Assembly: GCF_049673105.1 (NCBI RefSeq)
Contig: NZ_JBATXG010000032.1
Coordinates: 119,695 to 183,694, forward strand
Source: Castellaniella sp049673105
GTDB lineage: Bacteria > Pseudomonadota > Gammaproteobacteria > Burkholderiales > Burkholderiaceae_B
Direction of reading: 5' to 3'
DNA: 64,000 bases
Shown here: positions 16,156 to 24,834 of the stretch, piece after piece
How the letters are laid out: each line of letters begins with the position of its first letter
Numbering within the stretch: the first letter of the stretch is position 1
Program-made: the position numbers and the translations under genes
Notes under the pieces: model-generated
Database searches by the model: none
What the model was told of the DNA's origin: nothing
Seen by the model: the letters and a program-made list of their open reading frames with translations, nothing else

Positions 16156-17535
16156 TCACCGGTTGCGTGCCCCTGTGCCTGCCGCAAAGACCGAGGGTTG
16201 AGCGGGATTGCCGCGCTTGAGGTGATTGAACAGCAGGTTCAGGGTGATGGCCATGATGGCGGTCGAACTGATCCCCGAATGGAAAATGGTCGCCACCCAC
16301 GCCGGGAAGTGGTTGTAGAACTGCGGCGCAGCAATGGGGATCATGCCAAAGCCCACGGATGTCGCGACGACGATCAGATTCATATTGTCTTCGTAATCGA
16401 CCTTGGCCAGGGTGCGGATGCCGCTGGCGGCGACCGTGCCGAACAGCACCAGGCCTGCGCCGCCCAGCACGGCAGCGGGCACCGTGGCGATCAGGCGCCC
16501 CATGACCGGCAGCAGGCCCAGCACCAGCAGGATGATGCCGCTGGCGGCCACGACAAAACGGCTTTTGACGCCGGTCACGGCGACTAGGCCGACGTTCTGT
16601 GCGAAGGCGCTTTGCGTGAAAGAGCCAAAGGCCGGGGCGATGACGCTGGACACCATGTCAGCACGCAAGCCATCGCCCAGGCGGCGTGAATCGATCGGGG
16701 TTTTGATGATGTCGCCCACAGCCAGGATGTCGGCAGCCGTTTCCACCAGCACGACCAGGATCACGATGAACATGGACAGGATGGCTGCAGGGTGGAAGGT
16801 GGGCGCGCCGAAGTGGAACAGGGCGGGGAAGGCCAGGGAAGGGCCGTCTGCGATGCGGGAAAAATCCGTCATGCCCGCCATCCAGGCGATGACGGTGCCC
16901 AGTACCATGGCCAGCAGGATCGACAGACGCGAGAGGGTGGCGTTGCCCAGTTTGCTGAGCAACAGCACGATGACCAGGGTGGCGGCGGCCAAGCCGATAT
17001 TGGCGGTGCTGCCGAAGTCCGGGGCGCTGGCATTGCCGCCCATCGCCCAGTGGGCCGCCACAGGCATCAGGGACAGGCCGATGGTGGTGATGACCGACCC
17101 TGTCACCAGGGGCGGGAAGAAGCGGATGATCTTGGAAAAGACCGGTGTAATCAGCAAACCGAGCAATGCCGCGGTCATCACGGCCCCGAATACCGCCGGC
17201 AGGTCGCCGCCGGCTGTCAGGATGGCCAGAATCGTGGCCACGCTGGCAAAGGATACCCCTTGCACCAGCGGCAATTGGCAGCCGAAAAATGGGATGCCCA
17301 GCGTTTGGACCAGGGTGGCCAGGCCGCCCATGAACAGGCAGGAGGCAATCAGGATGCCGATTTCCGCAGCAGGCAGGCCTGCTGCCTGACCGACGATCAG
17401 CGGCACGGCGATGATGCCGCCATACATGGTCAGGACGTGCTGCAGACCGTACAAGAGATTGGCGGACAAGCTTAGGCGTTCGTCCTCGGGACGTTGCGGT
17501 GAGGTGTGGGTCTGATGATGCAAAATAGTCTCCAT
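16156..17535 (-). CDS. NCS2 family nucleobase:cation symporter (xanthine/uric acid permease type)
   Basis: 459 residues with about 14 membrane helices. The NCS2 signature appears as QNVGLVAVTGVKSR near residue 310, and VETAADILAVGDI near 260 carries the substrate-site acidic residue. Its similarity runs to xanthine and urate permeases (XanQ, UacT, PbuX) more than to uracil permeases. No purine-degrading genes are adjacent. A GC-rich hairpin precedes it (17642-17662), but no purine riboswitch could be recognised. Confidence 0.9.
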   Translation of the reverse strand: METILHHQTHTSPQRPEDERLSLSANLLYGLQHVLTMYGGIIAVPLIVGQAAGLPAAEIGILIASCLFMGGLATLVQTLGIPFFGCQLPLVQGVSFASVATILAILTAGGDLPAVFGAVMTAALLGLLITPVFSKIIRFFPPLVTGSVITTIGLSLMPVAAHWAMGGNASAPDFGSTANIGLAAATLVIVLLLSKLGNATLSRLSILLAMVLGTVIAWMAGMTDFSRIADGPSLAFPALFHFGAPTFHPAAILSMFIVILVVLVETAADILAVGDIIKTPIDSRRLGDGLRADMVSSVIAPAFGSFTQSAFAQNVGLVAVTGVKSRFVVAASGIILLVLGLLPVMGRLIATVPAAVLGGAGLVLFGTVAASGIRTLAKVDYEDNMNLIVVATSVGFGMIPIAAPQFYNHFPAWVATIFHSGISSTAIMAITLNLLFNHLKRGNPAQPSVFAAGTGARNR

Positions 17536-17641
17536 CCTGATGATGGTCGGGGCATGATGATGCCGCCGCCGACGGGCGCCTCTGATCAGCCCAGGGCAGG
17601 CTGGCCGCCGGGGCGACCCAGGATGTCATTGTGACCTTACA

Positions 17642-17662
17642 CCGCCGCGCCGGGTGCGGCGG
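17642..17662. other. GC-rich hairpin upstream of the NCS2 gene
   Basis: A 7-bp stem CCGCCGC / GCGGCGG with loop GCCGGGT lies about 110 bp upstream of the permease start and 136 bp before the divergent GGDEF start. The rest of 17536-17797 shows no clear promoter or riboswitch to me. Confidence 0.3.
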
Positions 17663-17797
17663 GGCGGCATATTGCCTATCGTCATGTTTGCATATTGGCC
17701 TAGGTCCATAGGGATTTCTGCTAATCTCAACGTATGGGACCTTTCCCTGTGTATGGGGACTGGTGGTGGCATCAGGGCTTTGAGCAGAATCGACAAT

Positions 17798-19327
17798 ATG
17801 AACACCCCGGCGGCACAAGACGACCAGCAGTATCCGGCTGACGGCACTGAGGTGCCTGATCTGTTCGAACTCTCGCCCATGGCGTACTGGCTCGAGGACT
17901 ACAGTGCTTTGCACGCGCACTTTCAGCGCTTGCGTGCCGCCGGTATTCAGGATTTGCGTCACTGGCTGCAGCAGGATCGCAATCGCCTGATAGAGTGCAC
18001 CCGTCTGGTGCGTGTTCTGCGGGTCAACCGCCAGACATTGCGGCTCTACGAGGCCGATTCCCAGGAAGCCTTGTTGGCGCATTTGGTTCAGATCCTGCGC
18101 GACGACATGCTGGACGGCTTTCTGGAAGAACTGGATCAGATGTGGCGGGGGCAGACCGAATTCAATGGCCTGACCGTCAACTACACCCTGTCGGGCAGGC
18201 GCCTGGATCTGTCCTTGAAGGGCGTGCTGCTGGCGGATGCCGAGCGCCCTTGGGATCGTGTGCTGGTCACGATGGAAGACGTCACCGAACTGCAGGACCT
18301 GAGACGCCAGGCTCAGGCCAGCGCGCGGGATGCACGAGAATTTTTCCAACAGGCGCCGGTGTCGCTGTGGGTCGAGGATTTCAGCGCCATCCGGAAATTA
18401 TTCGACGAATTGCGCGCCTTGGGGGTCAGCGACTTCCGCACGTTTCTGGATGTGCACCCCGATTTCGTGGAACGCTGTCTGCAGGAAATCCGGGTGCTGG
18501 ACATCAATGACTACACCTTGACGATGTTCAAAGCTGCCTCGCGGGCCGAGTTGCTGGCGCGTTTGGGCGACGTGCTGCACGAGGAAACGCGGGCGTCCTT
18601 TGCCGAACAATTGATCGGCCTGTGGGAGGGGCGCTTGTTTCATCAGCTGGAAGTCCAGAACCGTACGCTGCAAGGCGATGTGCTGTACATCCATCTGCAA
18701 TTGTCCGTGTTCCGGGGGCGCGAGCAGGATTGGTCTCAGGTGCTGGTTTCGCTGACGGACATCACGGCGCGCAAGAAAGCCGAAGCCTATCTGGAATACC
18801 TGGGCCAGCACGATGTGTTGACTCAGTTGAAAAACCGCTCGTTCTTTGTGGACGAGCTGGGTCGCCTGGCTCGTAAACATACCCCGCTGGTGGGACTCGT
18901 TGCGCTGGACCTGAACAATTTGAAGCACACCAACGACGAGTACGGTCATGCGGCGGGCGACGATCTGTTGCGCCGTTTGGGTGAAGTCCTGAACAAGGCC
19001 GTCGACCGGCCTGGCCAGGCGGCCAGAATCGGCGGTGATGAATTCATGGTGCTCTTGCCCGGCATGGATGAGCGTGCCGCTCAGGTCGTGCTGGACAACA
19101 TCCGTTCTCTGGTCGAGCTGAATAATCAGTATTACAGCGGGGCGCCGATCAGCGTGTCGGCGGGGCTGGCGGTCTGCCGAAATTCCGCCGAGCTGGAGCT
19201 TGCCATGAAGGCCGCCGATCAGGCCATGTATGCCGACAAGATGGCCTATTACCAGACATACGCTCGAGAACGGCGGTATTCAGGGCCGGATGCCGATATC
19301 GTGTCCGCCTCGAATACGTCCAGCTAA
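17798..19327 (+). CDS. Cytosolic diguanylate cyclase with duplicated PAS-type sensor repeats
   Basis: 509 residues from the ATG at 17798 (MNTPAAQDDQQY); in-frame ATGs upstream (17654, 17753) would add a tail without family character. Two related repeats, each a PAS-type module, start at about 26 (YWLEDYSALHAHFQRL) and 180 (LWVEDFSAIRKLFDEL) and share the order W-[LV]-ED-[FY]-SA, RVLR/IRVLD, then LLAHL/LLARL. The GGDEF domain (about 345-490) has an intact RIGGDEF active site. The inhibitory RxxD I-site is not seen (RPGQ at that position), so feedback by c-di-GMP may be absent. No membrane segment. Confidence 0.9.
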   Translation: MNTPAAQDDQQYPADGTEVPDLFELSPMAYWLEDYSALHAHFQRLRAAGIQDLRHWLQQDRNRLIECTRLVRVLRVNRQTLRLYEADSQEALLAHLVQILRDDMLDGFLEELDQMWRGQTEFNGLTVNYTLSGRRLDLSLKGVLLADAERPWDRVLVTMEDVTELQDLRRQAQASARDAREFFQQAPVSLWVEDFSAIRKLFDELRALGVSDFRTFLDVHPDFVERCLQEIRVLDINDYTLTMFKAASRAELLARLGDVLHEETRASFAEQLIGLWEGRLFHQLEVQNRTLQGDVLYIHLQLSVFRGREQDWSQVLVSLTDITARKKAEAYLEYLGQHDVLTQLKNRSFFVDELGRLARKHTPLVGLVALDLNNLKHTNDEYGHAAGDDLLRRLGEVLNKAVDRPGQAARIGGDEFMVLLPGMDERAAQVVLDNIRSLVELNNQYYSGAPISVSAGLAVCRNSAELELAMKAADQAMYADKMAYYQTYARERRYSGPDADIVSASNTSS

Positions 19328-19349
19328 GGCCGCGCGGCTGGGCCTGTAT

Positions 19350-19976
19350 TTAGTTGGCCTGGGGCGCCATCTGCTGTTCGTGGACGGTGACGATGCCGGG
19401 TTGATCGGCGGCTTCCAGGATGCGGCGCACACGGTCTTGCCATAGCAGGCCGAATTCCTGCTGCTGCTTTGCATCGGCCTGACCGGACAGGATTTTTTGC
19501 AGCATGGGCATGGCAGTCGGCGACGGCGGCACCCCTTGGGCACTGTAGGACACGGCGACGCTGGCGCCGGTGTCACGTCGCGTGAAGCTGATTTCGCCGG
19601 GCAGGCTCTGGTCGAATTCCAGCAGGTGGCGGCGATCATACTGGCCAGCCAAGCCCTTGAATCCCGTATCCGTCGTGGATCCTGTGACCAGACTGACGAT
19701 GTTGGCGATGACGCCTGTGACCCCATTGGTGGCGCTGTCGGCGAATTTCACCTGGATGTTGCCGCGCTCGGGCAGCGTGTCCGGATACAGAGTTTGCAGA
19801 GCCTTGACCGTCATCAGCCAGGCTCCGGCCACCGTTGGGCAGGAATGTCCGGCAAGACGCACGACGTCTTCATAACCGTACTCGATCTGGCCGTCATCCG
19901 ACGCGCCCAGCAGCTGGGCCAGCGGATCGTACAGCGTGATGCGGGGGGCCTGGGTGAAAAATGCGGGAAATGCCAT
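19350..19976 (-). CDS. Conserved protein with FmdE-like GHxCP motif
   Basis: 208 residues, soluble, no signal peptide. The stretch VVRLAGHSCPTVAGAW (near 40) resembles the FmdE / formylmethanofuran dehydrogenase subunit E domain, in which Gly-His-x-Cys-Pro contributes to a metal site. No other methanofuran genes are present, so the name describes the fold only. It is convergent with the GGDEF gene (22 bp apart) and divergent from acnA. Function unknown. Confidence 0.65.
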   Translation of the reverse strand: MAFPAFFTQAPRITLYDPLAQLLGASDDGQIEYGYEDVVRLAGHSCPTVAGAWLMTVKALQTLYPDTLPERGNIQVKFADSATNGVTGVIANIVSLVTGSTTDTGFKGLAGQYDRRHLLEFDQSLPGEISFTRRDTGASVAVSYSAQGVPPSPTAMPMLQKILSGQADAKQQQEFGLLWQDRVRRILEAADQPGIVTVHEQQMAPQAN

Positions 19977-20078
19977 GGTGTGGACTCCGGGAATTCAGGG
20001 ATGCTTCAGTGTAGAAGCCGATCCTACCGAAAAGAGGTTTGACCTTGCGGCGCGTCCGGTCGTTTCTGCTGCGCTGAC

Positions 20079-20092
20079 TTGACGAGTGTCAA
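20079..20092. promoter_or_regulatory. Dyad in the acnA upstream region
   Basis: TTGAC-GAGT-GTCAA, a perfect 5-bp inverted repeat, lies in the 289-bp gap between the FmdE-like gene and acnA. The rest of the gap has no recognisable riboswitch. A promoter for acnA must lie here, but no -35/-10 pair stands out. Confidence 0.3.
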
Positions 20093-20265
20093 TGAGTGAC
20101 GTGCGATCGGACTGGAGCAGGAGCGCCGTCCGAAGTCCCTTGAGTCAGCAGGGCGAGGATGGAGACCGTATGGGGAATGCGTGTAAGATGGATTGGATAG
20201 GGTCGGCCTGGTGTTGCTTTCAGGGCTGGCCGGCTTCGATACGACGAATTCCAGGAGGACTTGCA

Positions 20266-22941
20266 ATGGCTCACCCTAATAGTTTCGGCGCACGGACAAC
20301 CTTGGATGTGGGGGGCAAGCCCTACCATATCTACCGGCTTGGGGCACTGAAAGATCACGGACTGGACCCCTCCCGGCTGCCGTACGGCCTGAAGATCCTG
20401 CTGGAAAACCTGCTGCGCACCGAAGACGGCGGCGACGTTACCGCTGATGACATCCGCGCGCTGGCATCCTGGGACCCGAATGCCCAGCCCAACCGCGAAA
20501 TCTCCTTCACCCCGGCGCGGGTCATTCTGCAGGACTTTACCGGTGTGCCTGCAGTGGTCGATCTGGCCGCGATGCGTCAGGCCATGAAGGCCCTGGGCGG
20601 CGAACCCAGCCGCATCAATCCGCTGGCGCCCGTCGAGCTGGTGATCGATCACTCGGTGATCGTCGACGACTTCGGGCACAACGATTCCTATCGCCGCAAC
20701 GTCGAAATCGAATATCAACGCAACGTCGAACGCTACCAGTTCCTGCGCTGGGGCCAGACCGCATTCGATGGCTTCCGTGTTGTGCCGCCGGGCACCGGCA
20801 TTGTCCACCAGGTCAACCTGGAACACCTGGCCAGGGGCGTGTTCACCCGCCAGGTCGATGGCGTCACCGAGGCCTATCCCGACACCTGTGTGGGCACCGA
20901 CTCACATACCCCGATGGTCAACGGCCTGGGCGTGGTGGCCTGGGGCGTGGGCGGCATCGAGGCCGAGGCCGCCATGCTGGGCCAGCCGATTTCCATGCTG
21001 ATCCCGCGTGTCGTGGGCTTCAAACTGTCTGGCGCCCTGCCTGAAGGCACCACCGCCACCGATCTGGTGCTGACGATTACCGACATGCTGCGCAAGCATG
21101 GCGTGGTGGGTAAATTCGTGGAATTCTACGGCCAGGGGGTGGCGGCGGTGCCGCTGGCCAATCGCGCCACCATCGGCAACATGAGCCCGGAATACGGCTC
21201 CACAATCTCGATTTTCCCGATTGATGACGAAACCCTGAACTACATGCGCTTCACCGGACGGTCCGCCGAGCAGGTCGCGCTGGTCGAAGCCTATGCCAAG
21301 GCACAGGGGCTGTGGCACGACCCGCAGCACGAACCCGCCTATTCCGAACGCCTGGAACTTGATCTGGGCACGGTCGTGCCATCCATCGCCGGACCCAAGC
21401 GTCCGCAGGATCGCATTTTGCTGACCGAATCCCGGCCATCCTTCCAGAAATCCCTGGCCGCTTTGCCGGGGTCGACTGCTTCCAATCCCGCGGCAGTCCA
21501 CTTGAACGACGGTATCGATTTCGAAATCGATCATGGGGCGGTGGCGATTGCCGCCATCACGTCCTGCACCAACACGTCGAACCCGGCTGTGATGGTGGCG
21601 GCCGGTCTGCTGGCGAAAAAGGCGGTAGAGCGCGGTCTGAAACGCAAACCCTGGGTCAAGACATCGCTGGCTCCTGGATCCCGCGTCGTCACGGACTACT
21701 ACGAAAAATCCGGTTTGATGCAGTATCTGGATGCCCTGGGCTTCAACCTGGTGGGCTATGGCTGCACGACCTGTATCGGAAATTCCGGTCCGCTGATCCC
21801 GGAAGTCTCCGAGGCCGTCCGTTCCCATGATCTGGCCGTCACGTCCGTCCTGTCGGGCAATCGTAACTTCGAAGGGCGCATCCACTCCGAAGTCAAGATG
21901 AACTACCTGATGTCCCCGCCGCTGGTGGTGGCCTATGCCCTGGCCGGATCGATGGACTTCGATCTGTACCAATCCCCGCTGGGCCAGGATCAAAACGGCA
22001 AGGACGTCTATCTGCGCGACATCTGGCCCAGCAGCCAGGAAGTCCAGGACGTCATCCAGTCCTCGATTACGGCGGATATGTACAAGCACGGCTATGCAGA
22101 CGTGTTCGCCGGCAATGATGCATGGCGCGATCTGCCGACTCCGGAAGGCAATTTGTATCACTGGGATCCGGCATCCACCTATGTGCGCAATCCGCCGTAC
22201 TTCGAGGGCATGCGCCGCGCCCCCGATCCGGTGCACGACATCCGGGGCGCCAGGGTCCTGGCCAAACTGGGCGATTCGGTCACGACCGATCACATCAGTC
22301 CCGCCGGTTCGATCGCCAAGGATTCCCCGGCTGCGCAATACCTGCAGTCGCAGGGCGTGCAACCCAAGGACTTCAATTCTTATGGGTCGCGGCGCGGCAA
22401 TCACGAGGTCATGATCCGCGGCACCTTTGCCAATGTGCGCTTGCGCAACCAGATCGCCCCGGATACCGAAGGCGGCTGGACACGCGACTTCACCCAGGAC
22501 GGCGCTCCCGTCGCGACGATTTTTGATGCCTCGCAAAACTACCAGAAAGCCGGCATCCCGCTGGTCATTCTGGCGGGCAAGGAATACGGTTCCGGTTCGT
22601 CGCGCGACTGGGCGGCCAAGGGCACGGTGCTGTTGGGCGTGCGGGCTGTCATCGCTGAATCCTACGAACGGATTCACCGCTCCAACCTGATCGGCATGGG
22701 GGTGTTGCCGCTGCAGTTCCCGGAAGGCCAGAATGCGGATTCACTGGGTCTGCGCGGCAAGGAAACCTTCGAAATCACCGGGATCGAAGCCTTCAACGAC
22801 GGCAAGACCCCCAAGACCGTGCACGTCAAAGCCGGCGATGTGGAATTCGACGCGCTGGTGCGCATCGATACGCCCAGCGAGGCTGCCTACTATCGTCACG
22901 GCGGGATTCTGCAGTACGCAATCCGGCAGCTGTTGAACTAA
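20266..22941 (+). CDS. acnA: Aconitate hydratase A
   Basis: 891 residues, the full length of AcnA/IRP-type enzymes. It interconverts citrate and isocitrate in the TCA cycle through a [4Fe-4S] cluster. The start is the ATG at 20266 (MAHPNSFGARTTLDV), with AGGAGG about 9 bases upstream. Cluster cysteines are seen in TSCTNTSNP (near 430) and GCTTCIGNSGPL (near 497-508). DSHTPMVNGLG (near 210) and the swivel-domain GSSRDWAAKGT (near 780) complete the active site. Confidence 0.97.
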   Translation: MAHPNSFGARTTLDVGGKPYHIYRLGALKDHGLDPSRLPYGLKILLENLLRTEDGGDVTADDIRALASWDPNAQPNREISFTPARVILQDFTGVPAVVDLAAMRQAMKALGGEPSRINPLAPVELVIDHSVIVDDFGHNDSYRRNVEIEYQRNVERYQFLRWGQTAFDGFRVVPPGTGIVHQVNLEHLARGVFTRQVDGVTEAYPDTCVGTDSHTPMVNGLGVVAWGVGGIEAEAAMLGQPISMLIPRVVGFKLSGALPEGTTATDLVLTITDMLRKHGVVGKFVEFYGQGVAAVPLANRATIGNMSPEYGSTISIFPIDDETLNYMRFTGRSAEQVALVEAYAKAQGLWHDPQHEPAYSERLELDLGTVVPSIAGPKRPQDRILLTESRPSFQKSLAALPGSTASNPAAVHLNDGIDFEIDHGAVAIAAITSCTNTSNPAVMVAAGLLAKKAVERGLKRKPWVKTSLAPGSRVVTDYYEKSGLMQYLDALGFNLVGYGCTTCIGNSGPLIPEVSEAVRSHDLAVTSVLSGNRNFEGRIHSEVKMNYLMSPPLVVAYALAGSMDFDLYQSPLGQDQNGKDVYLRDIWPSSQEVQDVIQSSITADMYKHGYADVFAGNDAWRDLPTPEGNLYHWDPASTYVRNPPYFEGMRRAPDPVHDIRGARVLAKLGDSVTTDHISPAGSIAKDSPAAQYLQSQGVQPKDFNSYGSRRGNHEVMIRGTFANVRLRNQIAPDTEGGWTRDFTQDGAPVATIFDASQNYQKAGIPLVILAGKEYGSGSSRDWAAKGTVLLGVRAVIAESYERIHRSNLIGMGVLPLQFPEGQNADSLGLRGKETFEITGIEAFNDGKTPKTVHVKAGDVEFDALVRIDTPSEAAYYRHGGILQYAIRQLLN

Positions 22942-22945
22942 AAAA

Positions 22946-22963
22946 AGCGGCCTGCAGGCCGCT
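22946..22963 (-). terminator. Intrinsic terminator for the aldo-keto reductase gene
   Basis: The 18-bp perfect palindrome AGCGGCCTGCAGGCCGCT is followed on the minus strand by six T residues that overlap the end of acnA. It sits about 50 bp beyond the reductase stop, in the right direction. Confidence 0.75.
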
Positions 22964-22976
22964 CTGATGATGCAGG

Positions 22977-23007
22977 CGCGCAATGGTCCACGGGGGACCA
23001 TTGCGCG
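22977..23007. terminator. Second strong hairpin in the acnA / reductase convergent gap
   Basis: A 13-bp perfect stem, CGCGCAATGGTCC with GGACCATTGCGCG, and the 5-base loop ACGGG. It has no T-run on either side. Together with the neighbouring palindrome it would block read-through from both convergent genes. Confidence 0.55.
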
Positions 23008-23012
23008 GTCGG

Positions 23013-23855
23013 CTATCCCTTCATGACATGAAATAGCTCGGGATCAGGGCCGATACGACCGTCGGCGCGGTCCAGCGCTGCGATGCGGGCCATGGCTGCG
23101 TCGTCCAGATGCAGATTCCAGAGATTGAAATTTTCCCGGATGCGGTCCGCATGGGAGGATTTCGGGATCACCATGTGGCCCATCTGGATGTGCCAGCGCA
23201 AGATGATCTGCGCCGGGGTGGCCTGCAGCTGATGGGCCAGTTCCTGGATCACCGGGTCCTGTAGCACCTGCCCCTGACCAAGCGGGCTCCAGGCTTCGGT
23301 CAGGATGTCGTGGTCGGCATGATAGGCCCGCAGTTCGGTCTGCTGAAAATACGGATGCAGTTCGATCTGGTTGACGACGGGCAGCACGCCGGTCTTGTCC
23401 AGCAGTTTTTGCAGGTGATGCATCTGGAAATTGCAGACGCCGATGGATTTCGCCCGCCCGTCGTCGTGCAGCTGAATCAGAGCTTCCCAGGCTTCCAGGT
23501 AGCGGCTTTCCTTGGGGACCGGCCAGTGGATCAGATACAGGTCTACGTAGTCCAGTTGCAGGCGATCCAGGCTTTCCTGCAGGGCTGATTTGGCGCTGTC
23601 CCGGTCGTGTCGGTTGTTCCAGAGCTTGGTCGTCACGAACAGGTCTTCGCGCGGCACGCCGCAGCGGGCGATGCCCTGGCCGACTTCCGCCTCGTTGTAG
23701 TAGATGTATGCTGTGTCGATGGCCCGATAGCCGGCCTCGACAGCCGCCTGGACAGCGGGTGCGGTGTCCTCGCCTGTCACTTGCCAGGTGCCCAGGCCCA
23801 ACTGCGGCACGCGGCGGCCATCATGGAACGTCAGGTAAGGTTGGTTGGATGACAT
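23013..23855 (-). CDS. Aldo-keto reductase (2,5-diketo-D-gluconate reductase-like)
   Basis: 280 residues from the ATG at 23855 (MSSNQPYLTFHDG), preceded by GGAG at proper spacing; an upstream ATG at 23936 overlaps the panB start and is unlikely. The tetrad Asp-Tyr-Lys-His is visible in AIDTAYIYYNE, VTTKLWN and LIHWPVP. The NADPH site near the C-terminus contains IPKSSHADRIREN. It would reduce aldehydes or keto sugars with NADPH; the natural substrate is unknown. Divergent from panB. Confidence 0.9.
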   Translation of the reverse strand: MSSNQPYLTFHDGRRVPQLGLGTWQVTGEDTAPAVQAAVEAGYRAIDTAYIYYNEAEVGQGIARCGVPREDLFVTTKLWNNRHDRDSAKSALQESLDRLQLDYVDLYLIHWPVPKESRYLEAWEALIQLHDDGRAKSIGVCNFQMHHLQKLLDKTGVLPVVNQIELHPYFQQTELRAYHADHDILTEAWSPLGQGQVLQDPVIQELAHQLQATPAQIILRWHIQMGHMVIPKSSHADRIRENFNLWNLHLDDAAMARIAALDRADGRIGPDPELFHVMKG

Positions 23856-23935
23856 AGTGGTCTCCGTAATGAGGCAGCCACTGGCCCTGAAGACCTGCGA
23901 TGGCCGACAATGATTCTTTTTTCTAGGGTAGACCA

Positions 23936-24763
23936 ATGAGTGTACATAGCCAGGCGCAACGCGTCACTGTTCCCCAGCTGATGTCTTACAAAGGGACACG
24001 CAAGATTGCCGCGCTGACTGCCTATATTGCGCCCATCGCCCGCCTGCTGGACGAATCCGTCGATATGATTCTGGTGGGGGATTCTACGGCGATGGTGGGC
24101 TATGACTTGCCCGACACCTTGTCGATCACGACGCAGACCCTGGCGGCGCATGCGGCTGCCGTCGTGCGGGCCACCCAGCTGGCTTGCGTGATCGTGGACA
24201 TGCCTTTCGGCAGCTACCAGCAGTCTCCGGCCCAGGCCTTTGCCAGCGCGGCGGACATGCTGGCAGCCAGCGGCGTCGCCGGCGTCAAGCTGGAAGGCGG
24301 CCAGGTCATGGCGGAAACCACCCGCTTCCTGGTGGACCGAGGCATCCCCGTGCTGGCGCATGTGGGCCTGATGCCGCAGTACGTGAACACCATGGGCGGA
24401 TTCAAGGCCCAGGGCATGTCGGACGCCGCCGCCCAGCGCATCCGGGAAGACGCGCAGGCGCATGCCCAGGCCGGGGCGTTCGGTATCGTGCTGGAAGGCA
24501 TCAGCGAGCCGCTGGCGCGCGACATCACCGCCGGCCTGGACATCCCCACCATCGGCATCGGTGCCTCGCCCGCCTGCGACGGCCAGATCCTGGTGACCGA
24601 AGACATCCTGGGGCTGAGCGGCGATCGGATTCCCAAATTCGCCCGCCGCTTTGCCGATGCCGGCCAGGTCATCCGGGATGCCGCGCGGGAATATGCCCAA
24701 TCGGTGCGGGAAGAAACTTTTCCAACGCTTGATCACTGCTTTGGTGTACGCCGCTCGAATTAA
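23936..24763 (+). CDS. panB: 3-methyl-2-oxobutanoate hydroxymethyltransferase
   Basis: 275 residues. First step of pantothenate synthesis: transfer of hydroxymethyl from 5,10-methylene-THF to 2-oxoisovalerate, giving ketopantoate. The Mg2+ ligands lie in LVGDSTAMVGY and VDMPFGSY; the substrate-site KLEGG (near 118) and HVGLMPQ (near 140) are conserved. panC is not adjacent, so the pathway genes are dispersed. Confidence 0.96.
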   Translation: MSVHSQAQRVTVPQLMSYKGTRKIAALTAYIAPIARLLDESVDMILVGDSTAMVGYDLPDTLSITTQTLAAHAAAVVRATQLACVIVDMPFGSYQQSPAQAFASAADMLAASGVAGVKLEGGQVMAETTRFLVDRGIPVLAHVGLMPQYVNTMGGFKAQGMSDAAAQRIREDAQAHAQAGAFGIVLEGISEPLARDITAGLDIPTIGIGASPACDGQILVTEDILGLSGDRIPKFARRFADAGQVIRDAAREYAQSVREETFPTLDHCFGVRRSN

Positions 24764-24834
24764 TATGGCAGCACCATTAGCCCCAATCTGTGGGGGCGCG
24801 TCGTCCGCGGCTGCCGCTCCTATCCCGTGTCCTT

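Noticed and set aside
17536..17797. Purine or xanthine riboswitch before the NCS2 gene
   Set aside because: I found a GC hairpin but none of the conserved junction sequences.
16658..18349. 563-codon minus-strand frame across NCS2 and the GGDEF gene
   Set aside because: It spans two well-supported genes in other frames and has no recognisable domain.
20902..22677. 591-codon frame antisense to acnA
   Set aside because: Low-complexity His/Gln/Arg/Gly composition expected from reading the opposite strand of a codon-biased gene.
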